The position numbers were made by a program, and so were the translations under genes. Shown one piece after another: positions 15,483 through 23,411 of a stretch of DNA of 64,000 nucleotides (the stretch's first letter is position 1; the number at the start of each line of letters is the position of its first letter). A model generated the notes under the pieces. It saw nothing but the letters and a program-made list of their open reading frames with translations. It had not been told where the DNA came from and searched no databases. The stretch is from Actinomadura rubrisoli (GTDB taxonomy: Bacteria > Actinomycetota > Actinomycetes > Streptosporangiales > Streptosporangiaceae), in assembly GCF_004349215.1 (NCBI RefSeq), contig NZ_SMKU01000012.1, positions 1 through 64,000 of the forward strand, read 5' to 3'.

Positions 15483-16754
15483 TCAGCGGCCCCGCAGCAC
15501 TGCGGTGTCCGTTGGCCGCATGCTGTCCGGCAGTTCACGCATCGAACGCAGCGGAGACAAGATCAGGGGCAGGACGGGGATCACGCCTCCGAAGGCGATC
15601 AGCCAGAGGGCGGAGCGTGCCCCGATGAGCTGGGCGAGGACGCCACCGAGGCTGGCACCCAGCGGCGATACACCCCAGACCAGGAAGCGCATCGTGGCGT
15701 TCGTCCGTCCCAGCAGCCGCTCCGGCGCCAGCTGCTGCCGGAAACTGAGCTGGGTGATGTTGAACACCGAAACACAGAGCCAGATCACGATGTTGGCCGC
15801 GGCCGCCAGCCACAACAGCCACCCTCGTTCAGCCATCGGAATCAGCAGCTGAAACGGTGCCGCCACGGCGGCCGTCACCCAGATCGCCCGCCCTTGGCCG
15901 ATAAGCTCGGCGATCCTCCTCGCGGTCAACGCGCCGATCAAGCTCCCGACCGAGGCGATAGAGAAGAACACGCCGATCACGCCGGCGGGAAGCCGCAGCA
16001 CCTGGGCCAGCAGCAGAATGAGCAGCGTGGCCCGCGCGGCGGCGAGCAGATTGTACGAGGCGATCGAGAGCGCGAGGTCCCGCAGCAGCCGGTGGCCCAA
16101 CACGAAACCGAGTCCCTCACGCACCTCGCTGCCGAGGTGCGCCTTCGTCTCTCGCCGCTGTATCCGCTCCCGTTTGCGGATACGTCGCAGGAACAGCGCC
16201 GAACCCAGAAAGCTGACGGAGTCGACGGCGATGGTGATGGGCGCGGTGAACACCTGGATCAGCAGGCCGGCGAGAGTCGGACCGCCGATCTGGCTGACCG
16301 CCCGCACCCCTTCGAGCTTGGCGTTGCCCTCTGTGAGATGTTCGCGGCCGACCAGATGCGGCAGATAGCTCTGGTAGGCCACGTCGAAGAACACCGTCAG
16401 TATTCCGGCGAGGAGCGCGACGAGATAGAGCTGCGCCATGGTGAGCACGCCCAGTTTCCATGCGACCGGGATGGAACCGAGGACGAGTGCTCGCCCGATA
16501 TCGGCGACGATCAGTACGGAGCGCCGGCGTGTGCGATCCACCCATGCGCCCGCGGGTAAGCCGACCACCAGGAACGCCAGCGTGCCGCAGGCGGACAGGA
16601 ATCCGACCTCGGCGCCGGAGGCGTCCAGCGTCGATACGGCCACCAGCGGCAGCGCCAGCAGGCTGACTTGGCTGCCCACCTGGCTGACCGTGTCGGCTAA
16701 GAACAACCGCCGGAAGTCCCCCTGGCGCAGCAGCCCTCCTTGGCCTGGGCTCAC
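15483..16754 (-). CDS. MFS exporter, EntS-like
   Basis: This 423-aa protein has twelve predicted helices and the MFS loop motif GAWVDRTRRRSVLI after helix 2. Similar EntS-type MFS pumps export siderophores and peptides. The GTG start follows GGAGGTCAG. Position between the Hpg biosynthesis genes and mbtH points to export of, or self-resistance to, the NRPS product. Confidence 0.88.
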   Translation of the reverse strand: MSPGQGGLLRQGDFRRLFLADTVSQVGSQVSLLALPLVAVSTLDASGAEVGFLSACGTLAFLVVGLPAGAWVDRTRRRSVLIVADIGRALVLGSIPVAWKLGVLTMAQLYLVALLAGILTVFFDVAYQSYLPHLVGREHLTEGNAKLEGVRAVSQIGGPTLAGLLIQVFTAPITIAVDSVSFLGSALFLRRIRKRERIQRRETKAHLGSEVREGLGFVLGHRLLRDLALSIASYNLLAAARATLLILLLAQVLRLPAGVIGVFFSIASVGSLIGALTARRIAELIGQGRAIWVTAAVAAPFQLLIPMAERGWLLWLAAAANIVIWLCVSVFNITQLSFRQQLAPERLLGRTNATMRFLVWGVSPLGASLGGVLAQLIGARSALWLIAFGGVIPVLPLILSPLRSMRELPDSMRPTDTAVLRGR

Positions 16755-16796
16755 CCTGACCTCCGGTCGATGATTGTCGGACGACGCTTTCGCTCC

Positions 16797-19271
16797 TTAC
16801 CGAAAACCGGCTGCGCTTTCGGTCTCAATGAATTCCACCAATCTCGTCATACCGTCCTTGATGAGGGCGGGCGTGAGGTAGCTGAACGACAGCCGAATGG
16901 TGCGTTCCCCACCCCCATCGGGATAGAAGTACGACATGGGAGTCCAGATCACGCCATGTCGGTCCGCCGAGCGGGACAGGGCGGCGTTGTCGGCCTGGAA
17001 TGGTACACGCAGTGACAGGAAGAATCCGCCGCTCGGCTCATTCCACTCGACGCCCAGCCGGACGGCCCGCTCGGGCGGGAAGCGCTCCCGGAACTGTCCC
17101 AGCATCGTTTGCAGGCACTCTTTGTAATGCGCCGCCGCAGGACGGTTCAGTTCGCCGGGACGGTGGTCGGCCTCCAGCAGCATGCCGGCGACCGCGGCCT
17201 GGCTCAGCGACGGCGTGTTGACCGTGATCATGCTCTTCACCTTGGCGAGCTCGTCCGCCAGGAGGCCGGTCCGGCCGTCCGGGCCATGGACGGCCTGGTC
17301 GGCCACGACGAAGCCGACCCTCGCGCCGGGGAACAGCGTCTTGGAGTAGGAACCGATGTGGACGACGACGCGGTGGCGGTCCAGCGCCTTCAAGGTGGGC
17401 AATCGCTGACCGGCACTGACCAGGCGGTACGGGCTGTCTTCCAGAATGAGCACCCCGTAGCGGGCGGCGACGTCGAGCAGGTCCCTTCTCGCCTGAAGCG
17501 GCATCATGGATCCTGACGGGTTCGAATGGTCCGGAACCACGTAGCACGCCCGGGGACGCCGTCCCGCCGAGAGTTCGGCGCGAATGGACGAGTCCAGGTC
17601 GGTGGCGGAAAGGCCGTCCACCGTCTCGGGCACGGTCAGGATCGGGATGTCGAGCAGGCGCGCCGCGCCCGTGAGGCCGACATAGCAAGGGCTGGCGACC
17701 AGCAGGACGTCGTCCGGCCCGGCGAAGAGCGCCCGCAACGCGAGTACCAGTGCCTCCTGGCATCCCACCGTGACCACGATGGACTCAGGCGCGACGCTCA
17801 TCCCCTCTTCCGCCGCCAGCGACGCCGCGATCAGCTCACGAATCTGACCGGCGGCCGGACCGTATTGATAGACCGATTCCCGGATCTCGTCCGGCGTATC
17901 ACCGCGCTCGGCCAGGTGGCGGAGGTAGCGGCGTGTCGCGCCGAATACCTGCTCGACGTCGAAGAACCCCGGGAATGGCCGGCCGGGAGCGAAAGAGATC
18001 GCGTCCGGATACTTCCAAACGATCTCGTTGAGGAAGTTCATCGTTTCCAGCATCGGGTCCGAGAGGCTGGGGTGCAGTTCTGCTTTTTGCAGTTCCCCGT
18101 TTCGGTTCCCCGACATGTTCAGCGCACGGCGTCCTGGGCGCGGGCCGGGTATCCGCGCGGTTCCCGGCGTGGCGATCAGGTCCGGGCCCGCGTTCGCGAT
18201 CGATGCCGTACCGGTCAGCACCATCGCTTCCACAAGATCCTCGACCACCGCCTCCAGCATCGCGGCGACGCCATCGCCGCCGCCGGCCGCGAGCGCATGG
18301 AGGACCGGGCGTCCGACGAGCACTCCGGCCGCGCCCAGCGCGACCGCGGCGAGCACGTCGCCGCCCCGCCGCACACCCCCGTCCAGCAGCACCGGGCACC
18401 GGCCCGCGACGGCCTCCACCACGGCGGGCAGCGCGCGCAGCGTCGCCGGGGCTCCGTCGAGCTGCCGGCCACCGTGGTTCGAAACGACGAGGCCGTCGAC
18501 GCCCGCCCCGACCGCCAGCGCCGCGTCGGCCGGGCTGAGCACGCCCTTGACGAGCACGGGCAGCGAGCTGATCGACCGGATCCAGTCGATGACCGTCCAG
18601 TCCAGCGCCGGATCCAGCGCCAGCCGTGCGTGATCCCACGGCGAGGCGTAATCCCCGGAGGGCAGGTTCGCCGGGACAACCCCCGGCGGAAGGCGGAATT
18701 CGTTGCGCGGGTCACGCCCACGCCGTCCGAGCCGGGGAGCGTCCACCGTGAGGACCAGCGCTTCGAAGCCGGCCTCCTCCGCACGGGCCACCAGCCGCTG
18801 CGTGATGTCGCGATCGCGGAAGCAGTACAGCTGCAGCCACAGGGGCGCCCCTGCCGCGTCGGCGGCGAGGTCCTCCAACCGCCGGCCGGCGAACGTGCTG
18901 ACGATGACGGGCGCTCCGGCCTCCATCGCTCCCCGCACCGTCGCCAGCTCGCCCTCGGGATGCAGGAGCGTCTGATAGGCCAGCGGGGCGACGGCGATCG
19001 GCGCCCGCCAGATCCGGTCCAGGACGCGGACGGTGGTGTCCGGTTCCGTGACGCCGCCGAGTACCCGCGGTAGCAGGGCCACCTCGTCGAAGGCCCGTCT
19101 GTTGGCGGCCACCGTGCGCTCCTCCCCGGCGCCGCCTTCGATGAAGTCCCACACCGCCGGGGATGTACGGGCCCTGGCCAGCCGTGCGAAGGCGGTCGGC
19201 AGGTGACCCTGCGCTTCCGCGGTGCGGCCCGTGGCCCCGATAGCGGGGTCGAGCGGCTGGTGTTCACGCAC
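16797..19271 (-). CDS. hmo-hpgT: Fused 4-hydroxymandelate oxidase / 4-hydroxyphenylglycine aminotransferase (HmO-HpgT)
   Basis: One uninterrupted frame of 824 aa joins two enzymes. Residues about 1-365 are an FMN-dependent alpha-hydroxy-acid oxidase, with active-site His 266 in SNHGGRQLDG and the VLLDGGVRRGGDVLAAVALGA phosphate site. Residues 386-824 are a PLP fold-type I aminotransferase with Lys 644 in GSYSKTLFPG. Together they convert 4-hydroxymandelate to 4-hydroxyphenylglyoxylate and then to 4-hydroxyphenylglycine. The GTG start at 19271 follows GGAGGTG and overlaps the end of the HmaS gene by 8 nt. An internal ATG at 18116 marks where a separate HpgT would start but has no good ribosome binding site. 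I recall such a fusion in the enduracidin cluster. Confidence 0.92.
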   Translation of the reverse strand: MREHQPLDPAIGATGRTAEAQGHLPTAFARLARARTSPAVWDFIEGGAGEERTVAANRRAFDEVALLPRVLGGVTEPDTTVRVLDRIWRAPIAVAPLAYQTLLHPEGELATVRGAMEAGAPVIVSTFAGRRLEDLAADAAGAPLWLQLYCFRDRDITQRLVARAEEAGFEALVLTVDAPRLGRRGRDPRNEFRLPPGVVPANLPSGDYASPWDHARLALDPALDWTVIDWIRSISSLPVLVKGVLSPADAALAVGAGVDGLVVSNHGGRQLDGAPATLRALPAVVEAVAGRCPVLLDGGVRRGGDVLAAVALGAAGVLVGRPVLHALAAGGGDGVAAMLEAVVEDLVEAMVLTGTASIANAGPDLIATPGTARIPGPRPGRRALNMSGNRNGELQKAELHPSLSDPMLETMNFLNEIVWKYPDAISFAPGRPFPGFFDVEQVFGATRRYLRHLAERGDTPDEIRESVYQYGPAAGQIRELIAASLAAEEGMSVAPESIVVTVGCQEALVLALRALFAGPDDVLLVASPCYVGLTGAARLLDIPILTVPETVDGLSATDLDSSIRAELSAGRRPRACYVVPDHSNPSGSMMPLQARRDLLDVAARYGVLILEDSPYRLVSAGQRLPTLKALDRHRVVVHIGSYSKTLFPGARVGFVVADQAVHGPDGRTGLLADELAKVKSMITVNTPSLSQAAVAGMLLEADHRPGELNRPAAAHYKECLQTMLGQFRERFPPERAVRLGVEWNEPSGGFFLSLRVPFQADNAALSRSADRHGVIWTPMSYFYPDGGGERTIRLSFSYLTPALIKDGMTRLVEFIETESAAGFR

Positions 19272-20475
19272 GCGCGACCACCTCCGCGGCCTCAGGCCCC
19301 TGACCCGGCTGATCTGGTTCATCGTCTTCGCCGGGTCGCGGCGAGTCTGAGGCCGCCCGCTCCACCGCCTCGTACAGAGCCTTGATATTGCTGCTGCCGA
19401 ATGTCCGGGCTCCGCGCCTCTCGATGACCTCGGTGAAGAATGTGCCGCGTACATGCATCGATTTGCTGAAGATCTGGAACAATTCGCCCGAGTGGTCCCG
19501 GTCGGCAAGGATGTTGTGCCGCCGCAGTAGCTCACTGTCGAGATCCGTCGTGCCGAGCCTCGCGTCAAGCCGGTCGTAATAGGCCGGCGGGGTTTCGAGG
19601 AAACGAACCCCCCGGTCGGTCAGTGTGCGGACCGCGGCGGCGATGTCATCGGTGCGGAAGGCCAGATGCTGGACGCCCGCACCGCGGTGCGCACGCAGGA
19701 ACGCGTCGATCTGGCCCGGTTCCCGGTTCGTGTCCGGCTCGATGAGCGTGAACGTGGCATTCGCCGACCGGCTCTGGACCACTTTCGACGCCATTGCCTG
19801 CCGCCCCACCTCCACGTACTCCGAGAAGATCTCGGGGAAGTCGAACACCTGGCCATAGAAGTGGACGGCCTCGTGCAGCGTCCCAGCGGGCAGGCAGACG
19901 GCGACGTGATCCAGTTCGCGGAAGAGACCGCCGTCCGGCTCGCCGCCGGTCTCGCCGTCCGGGTCGCCGTCGGTACCTCCGTGCGGTTCGCCGCCGGTAT
20001 CGCCGTGCGGATCGCCGTCCGCCGGGAGCATCTCCATGACACCGGGGAGGAAGCCGGTGCCCGGCCCTTCGCGCTCGATGAGAGGGTGAGCGAGGTCACC
20101 GACGCCGGCGACCTCGGCAATCGTCACGGCCGCGTCGCCCGCCTCGAACCGGGACGGCTCGCTCACCACGGTGCCGCCACGGCGCGTCGCCTCGGTCAGC
20201 GTCCGGGCGGCATCCGCCACCCGGAAGGCGATCTTCGCGATTCCATCGCCGTGGCGGGCGACGTACTCGGTGGCGGGATGATCGGGGCCCAGGCCGGAGG
20301 TGAGCAGCAGGTCGACGCCACCGTGCCGCAGTTGTAACGACCGTTGATCGGCCAACCCGGTCTCCGGACCGGCCTGACCGCGTATCCGGAACCCGAACGC
20401 GGTGCAAAGGTAATAGGCGGCCTGCCGAGCGTCGCCGACGTAGAATTCGACATGATCGATAGCGTCGATGTGCAC
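19264..20475 (-). CDS. hmaS: 4-Hydroxymandelate synthase (HmaS)
   Basis: This non-haem iron enzyme of the HPPD superfamily (403 aa) turns 4-hydroxyphenylpyruvate into 4-hydroxymandelate. The iron ligands appear as His 190 (LDHVAV), His 270 (VQHLAF) and Glu 349 (FTEVIER); their spacing of 80 and 79 residues equals that of known HmaS/HPPD enzymes. Choosing HmaS over HPPD rests on the downstream HmO-HpgT. Between the two VOC domains is an extra acidic Gly-rich repeat (residues about 152-182), which shifts the ligand numbering by about 29. The GTG start follows AAGGGGA; the gene begins 12 bp after the A-T gene. Confidence 0.93.
   Translation of the reverse strand: MHIDAIDHVEFYVGDARQAAYYLCTAFGFRIRGQAGPETGLADQRSLQLRHGGVDLLLTSGLGPDHPATEYVARHGDGIAKIAFRVADAARTLTEATRRGGTVVSEPSRFEAGDAAVTIAEVAGVGDLAHPLIEREGPGTGFLPGVMEMLPADGDPHGDTGGEPHGGTDGDPDGETGGEPDGGLFRELDHVAVCLPAGTLHEAVHFYGQVFDFPEIFSEYVEVGRQAMASKVVQSRSANATFTLIEPDTNREPGQIDAFLRAHRGAGVQHLAFRTDDIAAAVRTLTDRGVRFLETPPAYYDRLDARLGTTDLDSELLRRHNILADRDHSGELFQIFSKSMHVRGTFFTEVIERRGARTFGSSNIKALYEAVERAASDSPRPGEDDEPDQPGQGPEAAEVVARA
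19929..20020 (-). repeat. 24-bp in-frame tandem repeat in hmaS
   Basis: Nearly four 24-bp units encode an eight-residue motif of the form G(D/E)P(H/D)G(D/E/G)T(G/D). They form a linker between the two VOC domains of HmaS. The repeat preserves the reading frame and the flanking catalytic domains, so it is probably a neutral or stabilising linker expansion. Confidence 0.8.
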
Positions 20476-20487
20476 TGCCGTCCCCTT

Positions 20488-22314
20488 TTATCCGCGTAAT
20501 GATTTCTTGTCGATCAGCGGGTTCCGGTCATTACTGTCACCCTCGTCCGTGCTTACTGCGGCGAGCCCTGCCATGCCCTCTTCACGGACAAGACGGTCGA
20601 CTTCCGCGGCCATGTCCCGCACCGTCGGATGGTCGAAGACGAACGGGAGCGGCAGTTCCACGCCGAACCGGTCGTCGATTCGCATGACGAGCTGCGCTGC
20701 CAGCATCGAGTGGCCACCAAGGCGGAAAAAATCGTCGTCCACGCCAACGTGATCCAGTCGCAGCAGCACGGCGGCCATTGAGGCCAGTTGCACCTCGGTC
20801 CGGTCGTCCGGCTCGGTGACCGTCTCTCGCGCCGATGAACCGGCCAACCATACGTATTGGCTTGGAATCATATAAGCGGGTAAGAATTCGGCGAGAAACG
20901 CAGTCAGCTCGTCCGGATCGGGCGCGGTGCCGAGCGGCGCGACGTACGCCACCAGTTCACGCCCGCCGCGGTCGGACGCGGCGGCCACGACGACGCTCGA
21001 CCGGACGGCCGGATGCCGGCTGATCGTCGCGGCCACCTCGTCGGGCTCGACACGAAACCCGTGAACCTTCACCTGGTTGTCGGCGCGGCCCACGAACTCG
21101 ATGTCGCCGCCCTTTCGACGGCGGGCCAGGTCGCCGGTCCGGAGCAACCGGGCACCTGGACGACCCCCCAGATGGTCGGGGACGAACCGCAGCGCGGTCT
21201 GTGCGGTGGCGTGCAGATATCCGCGTGCCACCAGCGGGCCGCCGAGGAGCACCTCGCCTTCCTCGCCGTCCGGTACCGGGTGCAGCTCGCTGTCCACGAT
21301 GTGCAACTCGACATCGTCGATGGGCCGTCCGATGGCGGGCGGGTCGTCGTCCGCCCCGGCCTTCACCGGGCCGGACGCGGACACGACGGTCGCTTCGGCC
21401 AGCCCGTAAATGTTGACCACCGCGAACGGCAGCCCGGGCGGAGGCACCCGGTGCAGAACATCGCCTCCGGTCAGCACTATCCTCGGCCCGCTGTCCGGCC
21501 AATGCGGAACCATCTGCGATTCAGCCAGATGAGTCGGCAGGCAACCGATGGTGATTCCGTGGGCGAGCATCCAGTCACGCAGAGCGGTCGGATCGTTTCC
21601 TACGCCGTCCTCGGGTATCCGCAGCGACGCTCCCGCCGTCAGGCACGGCCATACGGAGGCGTCGAATCCCGGGTCGGGCATCTGCATCACCCGGTCGGAC
21701 GCGGCGATATCGAAGGTCAGCGTGTACCAGTCGACAATCCGGCGGAGGCTGCGGTGCTCGACCATCACGCCCTTGGGAAGCCCGCTTGAACCGGATGTAT
21801 AGACGACGTACGCGAGGTTGTTGCCACCGACTGATACCGGAGGCGATGCCGGCAGGAAGCCGTCCGGCTCTTCCGTGCCAGTGAACTCGCCGATGCCGAT
21901 GGCCTCCACCGACTCGCCGGCGAGCGCCATCGAACGTTGACTCGCCAGCACCACCCGCGCCCTTGAATGGTCCAGCATGACACGCTGCCGCTGCGCGGGG
22001 TGGCTCGGATCAATGACGACGTAGGCACCGCCCGCGTCGAGGACGGCGAGCGCACCGACGACAAGCGCCGCCGATCGCGGCAAGCACAACCCGACGGTCG
22101 TTTCCGGCCCGACGCCCAGCCCGCACAGCCGACGGCTGAGAGAATATGCCCGTCGGAGAAGCTCGCCGTACGTCAACGTCGCGTCGGCCGCCGCGACGGC
22201 GACCGCATCCGGGTGCGCGACTCCGCGGCGATGGACGAGCACATTGACCGTTGCCTCGGGCGGGTCCCGGAACCGCCCGGCTGGTTCGTTGGGCACGGCT
22301 GGTTCATTCGGCAC
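20488..22314 (-). CDS. NRPS A-T protein with defective A10 motif
   Basis: The 608-aa protein has an adenylation domain (about 20-500) and a carrier domain (phosphopantetheine Ser in FRLGGHSML). A3 is YVVYTSGSSGLPKG, A7 LLRTGDLA and A8 GRADNQVKVHGFRVEP, all good. Where the A10 motif NGKxDR with its catalytic Lys should stand, the sequence reads SSARETVTEPDD, and A5 is NIYGLAE rather than NxYGPTE. My reading of the pocket is D-A-W-C-L-G-I-V-V with no Lys. Adenylation is probably crippled, so the carrier may be loaded in trans. There is no C domain; the stand-alone C protein may serve it. The N terminus repeats PNEPA. Confidence 0.88.
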   Translation of the reverse strand: MPNEPAVPNEPAGRFRDPPEATVNVLVHRRGVAHPDAVAVAAADATLTYGELLRRAYSLSRRLCGLGVGPETTVGLCLPRSAALVVGALAVLDAGGAYVVIDPSHPAQRQRVMLDHSRARVVLASQRSMALAGESVEAIGIGEFTGTEEPDGFLPASPPVSVGGNNLAYVVYTSGSSGLPKGVMVEHRSLRRIVDWYTLTFDIAASDRVMQMPDPGFDASVWPCLTAGASLRIPEDGVGNDPTALRDWMLAHGITIGCLPTHLAESQMVPHWPDSGPRIVLTGGDVLHRVPPPGLPFAVVNIYGLAEATVVSASGPVKAGADDDPPAIGRPIDDVELHIVDSELHPVPDGEEGEVLLGGPLVARGYLHATAQTALRFVPDHLGGRPGARLLRTGDLARRRKGGDIEFVGRADNQVKVHGFRVEPDEVAATISRHPAVRSSVVVAAASDRGGRELVAYVAPLGTAPDPDELTAFLAEFLPAYMIPSQYVWLAGSSARETVTEPDDRTEVQLASMAAVLLRLDHVGVDDDFFRLGGHSMLAAQLVMRIDDRFGVELPLPFVFDHPTVRDMAAEVDRLVREEGMAGLAAVSTDEGDSNDRNPLIDKKSLRG

Positions 22315-22379
22315 GGCGCCGTTTCTCCCATCCTTGATCAGTCAAGTAGCGCATCGTTGTCGGTTCCTCGCGGTCGCGA

Positions 22380-23408
22380 TCAGCGGGGTTCTGCGTCAAT
22401 GAGGGTGAAGTACGAGCCGGGGATGGGACGTATAGCCGACACCGTGTATCCAGCCTTGTTCAGCCGGTCCTCGAATTCCGGTCCCGTTCGTTCTCGGCCT
22501 CCGGTGAGCACCAGCATGCCGAGGTCGCTCCATTTGCTGGGATGCCAGGTGTCACCGGGAGACACGACCATTTCCACGATCAGCAGCCGGCCGCCGGGTG
22601 CGAGCGCCGTCCGGCTGCGTTCGAGAATGGTGTCGACCTGCTCATCGGGCCAGTCGTGCAACACACTGGACATCACATGAGTGTCCGCGCCGTCCGGTAG
22701 TTCGCGGAAGAAGTCGCCGCTGACCGTCCGGAGCCGCTCCCCCAGCTCGCCGAGGCGTCCGGCGACGGACGCGATGACCGAAGGCCGGTCGAACAGCACG
22801 CCGGTCAGCCGCGGCTCATGGCGCAGGATGGCGCTGAGCAGGAAGCCGTCGCCGCCGCCGACGTCGAGCACCACCGTCGATCGGCTCCAGTCGACGATGG
22901 AGACCACACCGGCGTAGCAGGACGCCGCCCGTTCCCGCATACGGCGCGTGAAGGACCGGCCGGCCGACGCGTCGACGTCCTTGTGCGCGAAGAAGTCCTG
23001 CCCACCGCCGTGCGGCCCGCTGCTCAGCGGTACCGGAGTGCCTCTGCGGAACGCCTCGGGGGCCGCCGCCCAGGCATGGTAGGAATCACTTTGCAGCACC
23101 GATTCGCGGACGCTGTCGGGGCCCTCCGAGCACAGCCGTCGCCCCAGTGCGGAAAGCGCGAAGACACGCGGGGTCACCTCCTCGAAGAAGCCGACGCTCG
23201 CCAGCGCACGTAACAGCCGGTACAGTGCGCCCACGTCCGCGTCGACGCTTCGGGCCAGCACTTCCACATCCATTGGCCCGCCGGTGAGCAAATCGGCCAG
23301 GCCGAACTCGGCGGCGATCCTCAGGGCATGAGGGAGCAGCGCCACACAACTGTCGTCGACCAGCGTCAGGTATTCGTCGACAATAGCGTTCGCAATGCCG
23401 TTCTCCAC
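22380..23408 (-). CDS. SAM-dependent O-methyltransferase (plant COMT/ASMT-like)
   Basis: This 342-aa protein has an N-terminal dimerisation winged helix and a C-terminal Rossmann methyltransferase domain (VVLDVGGGDGFLLSAIL, then VLHDWPDEQ with the likely base His). Such enzymes methylate phenolic or other hydroxyls in many antibiotic clusters. The gene lies 3 bp after the five-domain NRPS gene. The GTG start follows GGAGGAGGAGG. The 4-hydroxyphenyl group of Hpg is a plausible acceptor, but this is inference. Confidence 0.88.
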   Translation of the reverse strand: MENGIANAIVDEYLTLVDDSCVALLPHALRIAAEFGLADLLTGGPMDVEVLARSVDADVGALYRLLRALASVGFFEEVTPRVFALSALGRRLCSEGPDSVRESVLQSDSYHAWAAAPEAFRRGTPVPLSSGPHGGGQDFFAHKDVDASAGRSFTRRMRERAASCYAGVVSIVDWSRSTVVLDVGGGDGFLLSAILRHEPRLTGVLFDRPSVIASVAGRLGELGERLRTVSGDFFRELPDGADTHVMSSVLHDWPDEQVDTILERSRTALAPGGRLLIVEMVVSPGDTWHPSKWSDLGMLVLTGGRERTGPEFEDRLNKAGYTVSAIRPIPGSYFTLIDAEPR

Positions 23409-23411
23409 CGC

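Noticed and set aside
18116..18116. Separate start for an independent HpgT protein
   Set aside because: The ATG has no ribosome binding site and there is no stop codon between the domains, so a fused protein is the simplest reading.
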